A stretch of DNA of 64,000 bases from Bacillus safensis FO-36b. Lineage in GTDB: Bacteria > Bacillota > Bacilli > Bacillales > Bacillaceae. Numbering within the stretch: position 1 is the first letter of the stretch; each line of letters starts with the position of its first letter. The position numbers were made by a program, and so were the translations under genes. The notes under the pieces were generated by a model. It was not told the DNA's origin and did not search any database. It saw only the letters and a program-made list of their open reading frames with translations. The stretch is from NCBI RefSeq assembly GCF_000691165.1, contig NZ_ASJD01000002.1:496001-560000 (forward strand), read 5' to 3'. Shown here piece by piece: positions 1 through 9,213 of the stretch.

Positions 1-723
1 GACAGCCAGTTTTTCTGCCTGCTCCTCTGTTTCGGCACATAAAACAAAGACTGCCAGACTGACACGCGGCTTTTCACCGAATACTGAAGGTTCAAATCGG
101 TTGATATATTGCTCCACAGAGTCTTCTCCGCCTTCACCATTAATAAAAAGCGCAAACGTGTAGCCTGCACCTGCTTTCGCCGCAAGCCTTGCACTCCCTC
201 CAGAAGAACCAAGCATCCATACTTCTGGCGCGGTCTCTACCTTCGGAGAAGCAGTCAAATGAGGCAGCGGGTAAAATTCATCCGCTAGATCATGTAAATA
301 GACCTTCAATTCCTCTACCTGCTCAGGATACTGGTCGCCTAGACGCTTTCGCTCACCATGATGAAGGGCAATGGAAGAAATGGGCATACCACCAGGGGCA
401 CGTCCAATCCCAAGATCGATTCTGCCGGGAGCCAGCGCTTCGAGAACCCTGAAGTTCTCTGCTACTTTATAGGCACTGTAGTGGGGAAGCATGACGCCGC
501 CAGAGCCAATGCGGATGTGCGACGTAACAGCTGATAAATGCCCGAGGAGCACCTCTGGACTCGATCCTGCAAGCCGGTTTGAAAAATGGTGCTCTGATAC
601 CCAAAAACGGTGATAGCCCCACTTTTCCGCCTGCTTCGCCAGTTCAACCGTCTGCTTCAGTGCTTCAGCAGGTGTTGCGTCTCCAATCAAAGGAGATTGA
701 TCCAGTATACTTAATTTCATCAT
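1..723 (-). CDS. ywcH: LLM-class flavin-dependent oxidoreductase, 3' part outside window
   Basis: This is a bacterial-luciferase-like, FMN-dependent monooxygenase-type protein, incomplete because the gene runs off the left edge. The first residues (MMKLSILDQSP, then a GDATPAEA stretch) and the later segments WGYHRFWVSEHHF, RIGSGGVMLPHYSAYKVAE and DLGIGRAPGG are classic for the LLM family. Two tandem ATGs (723, 720) follow an AGAGGTG ribosome site, so either may be used. It lies directly downstream of nfrA, as in B. subtilis, where nfrA and ywcH form one operon. Flavin supplied by NfrA is a plausible link, but the substrate is unknown. Confidence 0.9.
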   Translation of the reverse strand, partial: MMKLSILDQSPLIGDATPAEALKQTVELAKQAEKWGYHRFWVSEHHFSNRLAGSSPEVLLGHLSAVTSHIRIGSGGVMLPHYSAYKVAENFRVLEALAPGRIDLGIGRAPGGMPISSIALHHGERKRLGDQYPEQVEELKVYLHDLADEFYPLPHLTASPKVETAPEVWMLGSSGGSARLAAKAGAGYTFALFINGEGGEDSVEQYINRFEPSVFGEKPRVSLAVFVLCAETEEQAEKLAV

Positions 724-745
724 GCTGCACCTCTTACAGAAATCC

Positions 746-774
746 CCCTCTCTTAAATGGAAAGGGGGATGTCT
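746..774 (-). terminator. Hairpin between nfrA and ywcH
   Basis: A C-rich/G-rich inverted repeat (five C then five G around a short A/T-rich loop) fills the nfrA-ywcH gap. It has only a short T stretch behind it. It may be a partial terminator or an mRNA-processing hairpin that makes ywcH expression lower than nfrA. Confidence 0.45.
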
Positions 775-777
775 TAT

Positions 778-1527
778 TTATTTTCGATTAAAGCCCTTCT
801 CTTTCACAAATTCTCCAAGGAAGGCACGCTTTGGCTGACTAAAGCCTCTCAGCATCTGCTCAGACCAAGTATCTTTTCTATCGCCATTTGTTCGTTCTTC
901 ATAATATGCCGAAATACGATCGTCGTATTCTTTTAAATAACGATCCACATGCGCTTCATCTTGCTGATATGAATTTTCATGATAGATGAGTTCAACAGGC
1001 AGCCGTTCCTTTTGTGACGACTGATTAGCTGGATGGCCAACAGCCAGACCGAATAACGGCAGCACATAAGATGGCGTTTCAAGCACTTCAGAGACTTCTC
1101 TCAGCTGATTACGCAGTCCGCCAATATAGCAGATCCCAAGTCCCATTGATTCTGCAGCAACACTGACATTTTGTGCAGCCAATGCCGCATCGATGACGCT
1201 AATGAGAAAGGCTTCCGTGTTCTCAAACGCCTCCTGATGATTCTTCCCTGCTCTTTTTGCAATATGATCATGGCGTTTCAAGTCTGCACAGAAGACAAAG
1301 AAATGCCCATTCTTCTCAACGTAAGGCTGATTCCCAGCCAGTTCAGCAAGCTTGGCCTTCTTCTCCTGATCTGTCACCCCAATAATACTATACGCCTGTA
1401 CATAGCTTGATGTCGAAGCAGCCTGTGCACTTTTAATCAGTGTCAGCACCTCTTCTTCTGACAAACGTTCGTCTGTAAACGAACGGATGGATCGATGATT
1501 TAATATGGTTTCTATCGTTTTGTTCAA
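778..1527 (-). CDS. nfrA: NADPH-dependent FMN-containing nitro/flavin oxidoreductase NfrA
   Basis: Nitroreductase-family flavoenzyme that reduces flavins, nitro compounds and disulfide-type substrates with NADPH. Visible family features are the N-terminal HRSIRSFTDE segment, QAASTSSYVQAYS, and the GLGICYIGGLRNQL and LPLFGLAVGHPA segments of the FMN-binding fold. The reading frame is open to an ATG at 1557, but a TTG at 1527 has a GGAGG site 8 bases upstream. It gives a 249-residue product that begins with the conserved NKTIETILNHRS, so I chose the TTG. Downstream ywcH is probably cotranscribed. The order nfrA next to rodA matches B. subtilis. Confidence 0.93.
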   Translation of the reverse strand: MNKTIETILNHRSIRSFTDERLSEEEVLTLIKSAQAASTSSYVQAYSIIGVTDQEKKAKLAELAGNQPYVEKNGHFFVFCADLKRHDHIAKRAGKNHQEAFENTEAFLISVIDAALAAQNVSVAAESMGLGICYIGGLRNQLREVSEVLETPSYVLPLFGLAVGHPANQSSQKERLPVELIYHENSYQQDEAHVDRYLKEYDDRISAYYEERTNGDRKDTWSEQMLRGFSQPKRAFLGEFVKEKGFNRK

Positions 1528-1597
1528 TTCGAAGACCTCCTTCACTTCTTCTATCATAAGGCAAAGACATAGGGCTTTTCAAAAATGAAAACTCGCA

Positions 1598-1630
1598 TAA
1601 AAAAAGACAGCCTATACTTAGACTGCCCTT
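1598..1630 (-). terminator. Terminator after rodA
   Basis: On the minus strand a hairpin with CAGTCT/AGGCTG arms is followed by seven T. It lies immediately downstream of the rodA stop codon. Confidence 0.7.
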
Positions 1631-1637
1631 ACCCGTT

Positions 1638-2849
1638 TTATTTAAATAAATAACTTTGATATTTCGTTAATTGAACGCTTGCGTTATAGGCGATCCCGAA
1701 TCCAATGAGAACGGACAAGACAGAGCTTCCTCCAAAGCTGATAAATAAGAGTGGAATCCCTGTTACAGGCATCACGCCTATGTTCATGCCAATGTTCTGG
1801 AACGTATGGATTACAATCAATGCTGTATATCCTACGCAGAAGAATGACGCAAATCGGCTATAAGGATGGATACGGTCAATCAGTACAACAAGCCGGTAAA
1901 TCAAGAAGAAGAACATGATCACAACAAACGCACAGCCGATAAAGCCAAAGGCTTCACCTATAATGGAGAAAATCATATCCGTTTGTGCTTCAGGAACGTA
2001 GACCTTTAAGTTTTTAATGCCATTCCCAAAAATCTGCCCTGCACCAATGGCCATAATCGCCTGCTCTACTTGATATTTATCAGATCCAGATGCATCCTGC
2101 GTCTGTGCTTGGTTGGCTGACGTAGAGCTATCAGGCAGCCAAGCTGTAATCCGGTTAATTTGGTACTGCTGAATGCCGATTGTTTTCGCAAAATCAGGGA
2201 ATAAGATAATCACAGCTAAAACAGAAGCAACTAAAAGCACAACCACTGAACCGATGAGAGAGATCAGTTTCCAATTGATCCCTGATAAAAACACCATCAC
2301 CACAACAATAAACATACAAACAGCCGCAGTCCCTGCATCCTGCAAGAAGATCAGTCCAACTGGTACAGCTGCCACCCCGGCAATTTTTAATAGAAGGAAA
2401 ATATCATCCTCTAATGTCCGCTTTCCTCTAGGTGTAGACTTTCCAATGACAGATGCGAGCATCATAATCAAACCAATTTTCATGAACTCTGAAGGCTGAA
2501 ATGTCCCTATTCCAGGTAACACAAACCAGCTTTTTGCACCATTTTTGATTGGAGCAAAATCATGACCTCCGATTTGTGCAGGAGCAACCTTCAGAAAAAG
2601 TAAGAGCAGTATTCCGCCTATAAAAATATAGAGACTTAGCTTCTCTAATTGCTCCAAATCAAAGTAATTTATGGCAACAATACATATAACTCCGACCATG
2701 TAGTAAATAATCTGTCTGGTCCATGCATTAGATCCGTACTGCCCAAATTGACCCGCAGCATAAATCGCAATGACACTGATGGCAAAGAAGGCTAAAAATA
2801 TAAAAATCAAATCTCCTTGATAGTAAGGAGATGTATTCTGCTTGTTCAT
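1638..2849 (-). CDS. rodA: Rod-shape-determining peptidoglycan glycosyltransferase RodA (SEDS family)
   Basis: A 403-residue polytopic membrane protein of the FtsW/RodA/SpoVE family, which polymerises lipid II during sidewall elongation together with a class B PBP. About ten hydrophobic segments are visible. Family signatures include [17 protein letters not shown] in the middle, [10 protein letters not shown], and near the C terminus [25 protein letters not shown] long extracytoplasmic loop (around residues 225-260) is rich in Q, S and T. It is transcribed alone, between ywcE and nfrA as in B. subtilis (ywcF). The start is the ATG at 2849 beside a GGGTGG-like site, and I see no better alternative. 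Confidence 0.95.
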   Translation of the reverse strand: MNKQNTSPYYQGDLIFIFLAFFAISVIAIYAAGQFGQYGSNAWTRQIIYYMVGVICIVAINYFDLEQLEKLSLYIFIGGILLLLFLKVAPAQIGGHDFAPIKNGAKSWFVLPGIGTFQPSEFMKIGLIMMLASVIGKSTPRGKRTLEDDIFLLLKIAGVAAVPVGLIFLQDAGTAAVCMFIVVVMVFLSGINWKLISLIGSVVVLLVASVLAVIILFPDFAKTIGIQQYQINRITAWLPDSSTSANQAQTQDASGSDKYQVEQAIMAIGAGQIFGNGIKNLKVYVPEAQTDMIFSIIGEAFGFIGCAFVVIMFFFLIYRLVVLIDRIHPYSRFASFFCVGYTALIVIHTFQNIGMNIGVMPVTGIPLLFISFGGSSVLSVLIGFGIAYNASVQLTKYQSYLFK

Positions 2850-3318
2850 GAACTAACCACCCTTATTACAAAACATAAAAGCCCTTATTTATATTAGATT
2901 GAAATTTTCACAAAATCAACTCACCCTAAATATGACGGAAGATACATCCGAAAGGTTCCATTCAATTTTCAAAAAATGAAATACTTTTCATCCTAACAAT
3001 AGGAAAAAATCCCTCTATACACTTTTCATTCAATCGATCTCAAGTCCTTTAAAAAGTTTATTTTACAGATTTTAAGGGGAAAATTCAATGACCTATGTGG
3101 CGATATGACAAGTAAACATCAGATGAGATAAGCTGCACTGAGGAATAAAACCATTTTGTATGGAATAAGGCCCATTTTCCAATTATTACGTTTACTTCAA
3201 AGTCAATTGTGGTATAATACTTGTAACAAAATGTTCACAATATCTCCTAAAAACAGACACAATTGCATCCTGACCTCTCATTTGATTTGAACATCAACTT
3301 ACAAAGGAGTTGGATACG
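2850..3318. other. Intergenic region rodA-ywcE
   Basis: About 470 AT-rich bases between divergent rodA and ywcE. It should contain the rodA promoter on the minus strand and the ywcE promoter on the plus strand. No long open frame and no clear structured RNA were seen. Confidence 0.6.
3191..3218 (+). promoter_or_regulatory. Candidate sigma-A promoter of ywcE
   Basis: A consensus -10 box TATAAT lies at 3213-3218, with a weak -35-like TTTACT at 3191-3196 (16-base spacer), about 100 bases before ywcE. Confidence 0.5.
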
Positions 3319-3582
3319 ATGGATATGTTCTTTGCGTACCTATGTATTGCAACGGCTACACCCCTGTTTTTATGGCTGGAAAACAGAAAGATTGCATTAG
3401 CATCTATTCCACCCATTATGATTATGTGGATTTTCTTCGGTCTTTACATGACAAGCAGTTTATCTCCAGCAGGACATACCTTCATGATCGCATTCTTTGC
3501 CATTAACGTGATTTTGGCTCACATTGCAGCGTTCCTCATCTACGGACTTCCATTCATTCGCAAAAGATTCAGCAGCAGATAG
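3319..3582 (+). CDS. ywcE: Holin-like spore membrane protein YwcE
   Basis: A small (87-residue) membrane protein with three hydrophobic segments: [16 protein letters not shown], a central [15 protein letters not shown], and a C-terminal block ending in basic residues KRFSSR. This is the holin-like topology reported for B. subtilis YwcE, which is needed for normal spore-envelope morphogenesis and germination. The ATG at 3319 was chosen because AAAGGAGT lies 8 bases upstream; the in-frame TTG at 3310 is too close to that site. It is convergent with the qox operon, and both share the hairpin at 3622-3658. Confidence 0.88.
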   Translation: MDMFFAYLCIATATPLFLWLENRKIALASIPPIMIMWIFFGLYMTSSLSPAGHTFMIAFFAINVILAHIAAFLIYGLPFIRKRFSSR

Positions 3583-3621
3583 ATATCGCCCAACTATTGG
3601 AAGCGTTATCACTATCATGAT

Positions 3622-3658
3622 AAAAACCACTCACCTTCAAGAGATGAGTGGTTTTTTT
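3622..3658. terminator. Bidirectional terminator ywcE/qoxD
   Basis: Inverted repeat AAAACCACTCA...TGAGTGGTTTT with A-rich and T-rich flanks on both strands, between two convergent units. It can end ywcE on the plus strand and qox on the minus strand. Confidence 0.88.
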
Positions 3659-3659
3659 A

Positions 3660-4040
3660 TTATTTCTCTGAATGCTCAGACTGCTTTGGTGCAGACGGTG
3701 AATAACCGTCTTTACTGTTCTCTCCGTGGCTGTAGTGAGCCGCAAAGATCCAAACAGATCCGATGACGAAGATAATCGCACAGAACAGACCAAACAAAGT
3801 ATTTCCGACTTGAACAGTTCCGTTCTCGCTCTCTGTCATGTGCATAAACATGAACAGCTGCAAGAATGCTTGAATGAACGCAAAACCAAAGATAATCCAT
3901 AGTTTTGCGGAACTGCCAATTTCAGCTCCAATCGCAATCCAGAATGCTAAGACTGTCAGCACAATGGATAGGATAAAGCCAACTACGTGTTTCCAAGGGA
4001 AGTGTTCGTGCTCTGCTGAGGAATGTGTTTTTCCAGCCAT
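3660..4040 (-). CDS. qoxD: Cytochrome aa3 quinol oxidase subunit IV
   Basis: 126-residue small subunit of the aa3-600 menaquinol oxidase. It has a hydrophilic, His-containing N terminus (EHEHFPWKH), three transmembrane segments (IVLTVLAFWIAIGAE, the IIFGFAFIQAFLQLFMFMHM segment, and LFGLFCAIIFVIGSVWIF), and a charged C-terminal tail. This is the COX4_pro-type architecture. It starts just before the qoxC stop region, so translation is probably coupled. It is the last gene of qoxABCD. Confidence 0.95.
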   Translation of the reverse strand: MAGKTHSSAEHEHFPWKHVVGFILSIVLTVLAFWIAIGAEIGSSAKLWIIFGFAFIQAFLQLFMFMHMTESENGTVQVGNTLFGLFCAIIFVIGSVWIFAAHYSHGENSKDGYSPSAPKQSEHSEK

Positions 4041-4041
4041 A

Positions 4042-4659
4042 TCACAAAAGCCCCCCTAATCCGATCAAGTAAACAGCTGTGAAGATGAAAATCCATACAA
4101 CATCAAGGAAATGCCAGTATAGACTTGAGATGAAAATCTTCGCTGCTGTTTGTGGAGTTAATCCACGCTTTTTAATTTGGAACAAGATCCCAGTAATCCA
4201 GAAGATACCGATCGATACGTGTAGTCCGTGAGTTCCTAAAAGTACAAAGAATGCAGACCAATACGCACTTGTATGGATGCTCGCACCTTCATGTACATAA
4301 TGGAAGAACTCGAAAAGCTCAAATCCAACGAAGCCTGCACCTAGAAGCAGTGTGAGAATCGTCCAAATGACAACCCCTTTTGTACTTCCACGGCGCATTT
4401 CATGAACAGCAATCCCGCATGTAAATGAACTAACCAATAGCAGGAATGTCATGATCAATACAAGCTTCATATCAAACAGCTCAGCTGGTAAAACGCCGCC
4501 AGCTGTTCTGCCATGTAGAACAAAGTAGGTCGCAAAAAGTGTTGAGAATAACACGATTTCCGCGCCAAGGAATATCCAGAAACCAAGGATGTTTAAACGT
4601 CCGGTTTCAGACTGATATTCAAGCGGTGCATTTGCATAGCTGCTATCATTATGTCCCAT
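4042..4659 (-). CDS. qoxC: Cytochrome aa3 quinol oxidase subunit III
   Basis: 205-residue subunit of the heme-copper oxidase III family with five hydrophobic helices. Typical family residues are LGFWIFLGAEIVLFSTLFATY at the N terminus, GTHGLHVSIGIFWI in helix 4 and WHFLDVVWIFIF in the last helix. The ATG overlaps the end of qoxB by one base (ATGA-type junction), so it is coupled to it. It works with QoxA, QoxB and QoxD as the main aerobic terminal oxidase. Confidence 0.96.
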   Translation of the reverse strand: MGHNDSSYANAPLEYQSETGRLNILGFWIFLGAEIVLFSTLFATYFVLHGRTAGGVLPAELFDMKLVLIMTFLLLVSSFTCGIAVHEMRRGSTKGVVIWTILTLLLGAGFVGFELFEFFHYVHEGASIHTSAYWSAFFVLLGTHGLHVSIGIFWITGILFQIKKRGLTPQTAAKIFISSLYWHFLDVVWIFIFTAVYLIGLGGLL

Positions 4660-6617
4660 TACTTCTGCGCCTCCTTATTCTTTTTCTCTGTTTCAATGAC
4701 TTCTTCAACAGGAATATAGTAGCCATCGTCATATTCGAATGAACGTAAAATCATCGTTGCGAATACACCGATTAAGCCAATAACGCCAATCCAGTACCAT
4801 TCAAATACAAGACCGAATGCACCAAGTCCAAAGAATGCAGACATGATCAGCGGTCTGCCTGAATTGTGCGGCATGTGAATTTTCTTGAATTCTTTTTCAG
4901 GATGAACGTCCACATTGTTTTGCTTCCAATGATGGAATGCATCTGGTGTTGTCACTTCTGGAAGTGCTGCAAAGTTATAATGCGGCGGAATTGCAGAAGA
5001 TGTCGCCCAGTCAAGTGTACGTCCTTCTCCCCAGCTGTCTCCAGACACTTCACGTTTTGAATGTCTCCAGCTGTAGTAAATGTTGTAGCAAAGGATGATG
5101 AATCCGATACCCATCATAAATGCACCAATTGTTGAAATAAAGTTTAGTGCAGTCCAGCCATCTTCTGGTCCATACGTATAGATACGTCTTGGCATTCCTT
5201 GTAGTCCTAGGAAGTACTGCGGGAAGAAACAGATGTTAAATCCGATCATGAATACCCAGAAGAACCATTTGCCGATTCTTTCGTTTAACTTGTAACCAAA
5301 CATTTTTGGATACCAGAAAACAAGACCAGCAAAACAAGCAAATACAGTACCTGCGATTAATACATAGTGGAAGTGGGATACAAGGAAGTACGTGTTATGG
5401 TACTGGTAATCCGCAGCTGCCATCGCAAGCATAACCCCAGTTACACCACCGATTACGAAGTTCGGGATGAAACCAAGTGCCCAAAGCATTGGTGATGTAA
5501 AGCTGATACGGCCTCGATACATCGTAAAGAGCCAGTTAAAGATTTTCACACCTGTTGGTACAGAAATCGCCATTGTTGTAATCGAGAAGAATGAGTTAAC
5601 CGCTGCACTGTTCCCCATTGTAAAGAAGTGGTGAACCCACACAAGGAAACTAAGAACAGAGATTGCCACAATTGATACAACCATCGCTTTGTAACCAAAC
5701 AACTGCTTTCTTGAGAACGTCGCAAAAATTTCTGAGAAAATACCGAAAGCCGGCAGGATAACAATATATACCTCAGGATGTCCCCAAATCCAGAAAAGGT
5801 TCGCCCAAAGCATCGGCATACCGCCTGCTTCGAGTGTAAAGAATGCAGAACCGAATAAACGATCAAATGTCATAAGTGCTAAAGCAACTGTTAGTACAGG
5901 GAATGCAAACACGATGATGACAGACGTAATCAATGTTGTCCATGTAAACATTGGCATACGCATAAGTGTCATACCTTTTGTACGCATTTTTAAGATGGTC
6001 ACCATGAAGTTAATACCTGTCATGAGTGTACCAATACCTGCAATTTGGAGCCCGAGCAAGTAGTAGTTCTGTCCAGGTCCTGGTGAGAAATCATTTCCGG
6101 CGAGCGGCATGTAACTCGTCCAGCCTGCACTTGGTGATCCTCCAATAACGAAGGAAATGTTGAACAGCATTGCTCCGACCATGAATGTCCAGAAGCTAAG
6201 GTTGTTCAGATAAGGGAATGCAACGTCACGTGCACCAATTTGAAGAGGAACAACGACGTTGATTAAACCAATTAAAAATGGCATCGCCATGAATAGAATC
6301 ATGATCGTACCATGCGTTGTAAAGATTTCATTATAGTGGTTTGAATCTAAAAACGTATTATTAGGAAGCGCCAGCTGCGCGCGCATCATCAGTCCGTCTA
6401 CCCCACCGCGGAAGAACATAATCACAGCAGCAAGGATATACATGATTCCAAGCTTTTTATGATCAACTGATGTCAGCCATTCTTTCCAGAGCCATTTCCA
6501 CTTTTTAAAGTAGGTTAAAACAAACACGATGGCAATGGAGGTAAGAGCGATAGAAATTTGCGCACCAAGAATTAATGGGTCTCCAGTTACAAAAAACTCA
6601 TCCCATTTTAAATGCAT
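4659..6617 (-). CDS. qoxB: Cytochrome aa3 quinol oxidase subunit I
   Basis: 652-residue catalytic subunit that reduces oxygen to water with menaquinol and pumps protons. Metal-binding motifs of the heme-copper oxidase family are clear: the low-spin heme His region ([16 protein letters not shown]), [15 protein letters not shown] carrying the Cu-B His and the cross-linked Tyr, [10 protein letters not shown] with the His pair, and HFHYVLIAG with the heme a/a3 ligands. About 14-15 hydrophobic helices are visible, and the length is close to B. subtilis QoxB. It follows qoxA after 27 bases and carries its own ribosome site (GGAGGAGG) upstream of the ATG. Confidence 0.97.
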   Translation of the reverse strand: MHLKWDEFFVTGDPLILGAQISIALTSIAIVFVLTYFKKWKWLWKEWLTSVDHKKLGIMYILAAVIMFFRGGVDGLMMRAQLALPNNTFLDSNHYNEIFTTHGTIMILFMAMPFLIGLINVVVPLQIGARDVAFPYLNNLSFWTFMVGAMLFNISFVIGGSPSAGWTSYMPLAGNDFSPGPGQNYYLLGLQIAGIGTLMTGINFMVTILKMRTKGMTLMRMPMFTWTTLITSVIIVFAFPVLTVALALMTFDRLFGSAFFTLEAGGMPMLWANLFWIWGHPEVYIVILPAFGIFSEIFATFSRKQLFGYKAMVVSIVAISVLSFLVWVHHFFTMGNSAAVNSFFSITTMAISVPTGVKIFNWLFTMYRGRISFTSPMLWALGFIPNFVIGGVTGVMLAMAAADYQYHNTYFLVSHFHYVLIAGTVFACFAGLVFWYPKMFGYKLNERIGKWFFWVFMIGFNICFFPQYFLGLQGMPRRIYTYGPEDGWTALNFISTIGAFMMGIGFIILCYNIYYSWRHSKREVSGDSWGEGRTLDWATSSAIPPHYNFAALPEVTTPDAFHHWKQNNVDVHPEKEFKKIHMPHNSGRPLIMSAFFGLGAFGLVFEWYWIGVIGLIGVFATMILRSFEYDDGYYIPVEEVIETEKKNKEAQK

Positions 6618-6644
6618 AACGGCCTCCTCCTTTCCTTAGTCAGT

Positions 6645-7604
6645 TTATTCATTATCTAGTTTTCTTTTATAGTTCTTCACATTCTCGAAAGGATCTGTTT
6701 TGGAATGCGGAGAAACTGATTGGTAACCTAAACGTTTGCGTGCTTGGAGTGCGTATTCAGAATCCTCTCCATGCTTCGCAAAGGATAAATGTGTTGATGA
6801 GAATGTCTGCACATCTGCAGCATCAGGAAGCATCAAGTAGTCATACGTTTTCTTCGTTAACTTTGGTGCTTCTTTCTTCGTTTTGTTTACCCATTTATCA
6901 TAGTCAGACTGCGTCATCGCATTGACTTTGAATTTTTGCTGAGCAAAGCCCTCGCCTGTGAAGTTGGCGTTTCTTCCTTGGTATGTGCCTACTTCATCAG
7001 CTTGAAGATATTGTTCCATTTCCATTCCAGCCATCGCATACTTCTCCCCGCCTAGCTGAGGAATCCATAGTGATGCCATTGTATCAGCGGAAGTGATTTT
7101 GAATAAAATCGGCTGATCTTTTGGAATGTTTAAGTAGTTCACTGTCTCAATATTTTCCTCTGGATAGCTGAAAATCCATTTCCAATCAACAGCTGTCGCA
7201 TAAACGACAAGTGGATCTTTATGGCTTGTTGCTTGAGGTGCCTCTTCCAAAGAGTAAATTGTTTTTACAGTTGGAATCGAAAGAGCAGCAACGATTAATA
7301 TTGGGATCACTGTCCAGACAACTTCTAGAAGCGTATTCCCGTGTATTTCTGGGTTATAAGAGGCGTTTCCAACGTCCTTACGCTCACGGTATTTAACCAA
7401 AATGATGGTAAACAGTACAAATACCGCACCAACGATAAAGAGCATGAATCCGATAGATAAAAGGATTAAGTCTTTTTGTTGTGCTGCGACTGGTCCTTTA
7501 GGATCTAAAACAGCGATATTGCTGCAACCTCCTAATACAAAAACACTCACGAGCATCGCTAATAAAAGCATAGGTTTAATGGCTCTGAACAAGAAGATCA
7601 CCAT
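6645..7604 (-). CDS. qoxA: Cytochrome aa3 quinol oxidase subunit II (lipoprotein)
   Basis: 319 residues. The N-terminal signal ends in the lipobox VLGGC (Cys27), followed by two transmembrane helices (LLSIGFMLFIVGAVFVLF and the VWTVIPILIVAALSIPTV region) and an extracytoplasmic cupredoxin-fold domain. As expected for quinol oxidases, the Cu-A ligand set of cytochrome oxidases is missing. The C-terminal LGYQSVSPHSKTDPFENVK is very like B. subtilis QoxA. It is first in the qoxABCD operon, which has about 480 bases of AT-rich upstream DNA. Confidence 0.96.
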   Translation of the reverse strand: MVIFLFRAIKPMLLLAMLVSVFVLGGCSNIAVLDPKGPVAAQQKDLILLSIGFMLFIVGAVFVLFTIILVKYRERKDVGNASYNPEIHGNTLLEVVWTVIPILIVAALSIPTVKTIYSLEEAPQATSHKDPLVVYATAVDWKWIFSYPEENIETVNYLNIPKDQPILFKITSADTMASLWIPQLGGEKYAMAGMEMEQYLQADEVGTYQGRNANFTGEGFAQQKFKVNAMTQSDYDKWVNKTKKEAPKLTKKTYDYLMLPDAADVQTFSSTHLSFAKHGEDSEYALQARKRLGYQSVSPHSKTDPFENVKNYKRKLDNE

Positions 7605-8085
7605 CCTTCCTTAAATAATGTATAAATTGCTGAATAATTGTGAAAAGCCATCTGCCTTCGAAAACTTTTCTTCCCTTTGTAATGCTATCAAAATCTGTTA
7701 GAGTTAGCTTCCCTTTTTTCAAAAGTTCATTTATTTTTCAACAGATTTCTTTTAAAATGTCATAAATTCGACATAAATTTATATTATTGCACACACAATA
7801 AATTTCTAGGATTTTGAAAAGTTGAGAGTTGAAGGCAAAGGACAAACAATCAAGAACTTTGTCAAATTTAGGTTTACCACAATAAAAAAGTTTGGTCAAA
7901 TTTCAATTTAACTTAATGAAATTTTATCTAGGTAAACAATTTCAAAATAGGTATCCCCACATTTAACAAAAACCTTACTTATTTTAACGCAAGTTAACAA
8001 GAAAAGAAAGTATCGATCCTCTGACTATGCGCGTTAAGAATTGGCAATTATGATGAATATGTGGAATCCCGCTAAATGACTTCCA
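7605..8085. other. Upstream region of the qox operon
   Basis: About 480 very AT-rich bases with no gene. It must hold the qox promoter(s). A 13-15 base element with core (T/G)GTCAAATTT occurs twice as direct repeats (about 7855-7869 and 7889-7903); on the minus strand each contains TTTGAC followed by A/C. Confidence 0.5.
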
Positions 8086-8110
8086 GCAAAAAACCGGCTC
8101 AGCGCCGGCA
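8086..8110 (-). terminator. Terminator of the gal operon
   Basis: CCGGC/GCCGG stem with a 5-base loop followed on the minus strand by TTTTTT, directly after the M24 peptidase gene. Confidence 0.85.
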
Positions 8111-8118
8111 TTCTGCAG

Positions 8119-9201
8119 TTATTCCTCTCTCACTAAAATATCAGGGCGTCTATAGATGTCCCCTTCATGTTCAACATCAATGTATGTCCACTTGCCTGTA
8201 TAGGTTAAAAAGCGGTTCCCCTCTTTCTCTACGACCATCGTATCCTCTGATTTCAATCCAGGCAATGAAGGATTCCAAGTAAAGACTTGATGCAGCTGAA
8301 TTTCTTCCTTCGATGAGGGAACTGCAATGATTTCTCTAGATACAAAGCCCGTCTTTCCCCCTTGATGAAGCTTTTTCCAGCTATCAGGGAAGCCCTCTTT
8401 TTCATACTGAGCAATACCTGCTTTCAATACATCTCCCAATGTCTTACCAGGGCGCGTGGCAGCATTCATGACCGTGTCAATTCGTGCAAGCCGATCTTTG
8501 TTCTCTTCAAGCTCCTTTGGAAGCTGACCGAAGTAAACAGACCTTGTGACATTCGCCACGAGTCCATGCCGTTCAGCGCAAAGAACAACAAGCGCATGCT
8601 TTTGAAGTTTTTTGTCTGTCGGAATTGGATGACGGTATTGATGAATCCGGTCATCTGTTGCTACAAGCAGCACTTCAATCGTCATTCCCTGCGCGATCGC
8701 TTTTTGAGCCGCAAGCGAAGCGATTTCGTGCTCCGTCTGTCCTGGAACGATTTCTTTACAAACACTCTCTACAATGACCGCTGTTTCATGACAAAGCGTT
8801 TCATATTGGCGGAGCTGTGATGCAGAAAGAATGGATCGAACTTGCGACAAATCCGGCTCGATCCATTCGAATCCATCCATTTGAATGTCTGACCCGATCC
8901 GTTTGTCTTTTGTGAGTGTTTGAATGTGTGCCGTATCATCCTCAAACCAATCCATCGTCACCACTTGAAAGGGGTGATCGATATACGCCATCTCTTCTTC
9001 AATGATCCGCTTTTCTTCCATTTGATTCACTATGAGGACGATGTCGTCTTTTAACACAAGCAGCTTGCACACGCCCTCTGGTGTATTTAACACGATGTGA
9101 TTTCTTCTCCCTCCTGTCAGCCAGGAGAAGTTATTACGCTTTTGAATCAAGACACCGTCGAGCTGTTTTTCTTCCATTAATGTTCTTACTTGTTCAATCA
9201 T
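8119..9201 (-). CDS. M24-family (Xaa-Pro aminopeptidase-like) peptidase
   Basis: A 360-residue protein with the two-part M24 layout. An N-terminal creatinase-like domain (about 1-125: RTLMEEKQLDGVLIQKRNNFSWLTGG) precedes a pita-bread domain. The usual metal-binding residues of M24 enzymes are not all evident: the place where a D...D pair is expected reads LVVLCAERHGLVANVTRSVYFG, and the HxxG segment appears as LHQGGKTGF. Catalytic competence is therefore uncertain. It starts 12 bases after galT and precedes the operon terminator, so it is cotranscribed with the galactose genes; I cannot explain why. It may be a non-peptidase member of the fold. Confidence 0.8.
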   Translation of the reverse strand: MIEQVRTLMEEKQLDGVLIQKRNNFSWLTGGRRNHIVLNTPEGVCKLLVLKDDIVLIVNQMEEKRIIEEEMAYIDHPFQVVTMDWFEDDTAHIQTLTKDKRIGSDIQMDGFEWIEPDLSQVRSILSASQLRQYETLCHETAVIVESVCKEIVPGQTEHEIASLAAQKAIAQGMTIEVLLVATDDRIHQYRHPIPTDKKLQKHALVVLCAERHGLVANVTRSVYFGQLPKELEENKDRLARIDTVMNAATRPGKTLGDVLKAGIAQYEKEGFPDSWKKLHQGGKTGFVSREIIAVPSSKEEIQLHQVFTWNPSLPGLKSEDTMVVEKEGNRFLTYTGKWTYIDVEHEGDIYRRPDILVREE

Positions 9202-9213
9202 CTAATCACCTGC

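Noticed and set aside
8362..8820. A 152-codon open frame on the plus strand opposite the M24 peptidase gene
   Set aside because: It lies wholly antisense to a well-supported gene, lacks a ribosome site and has an unlikely residue composition (many Cys, Phe and Arg).
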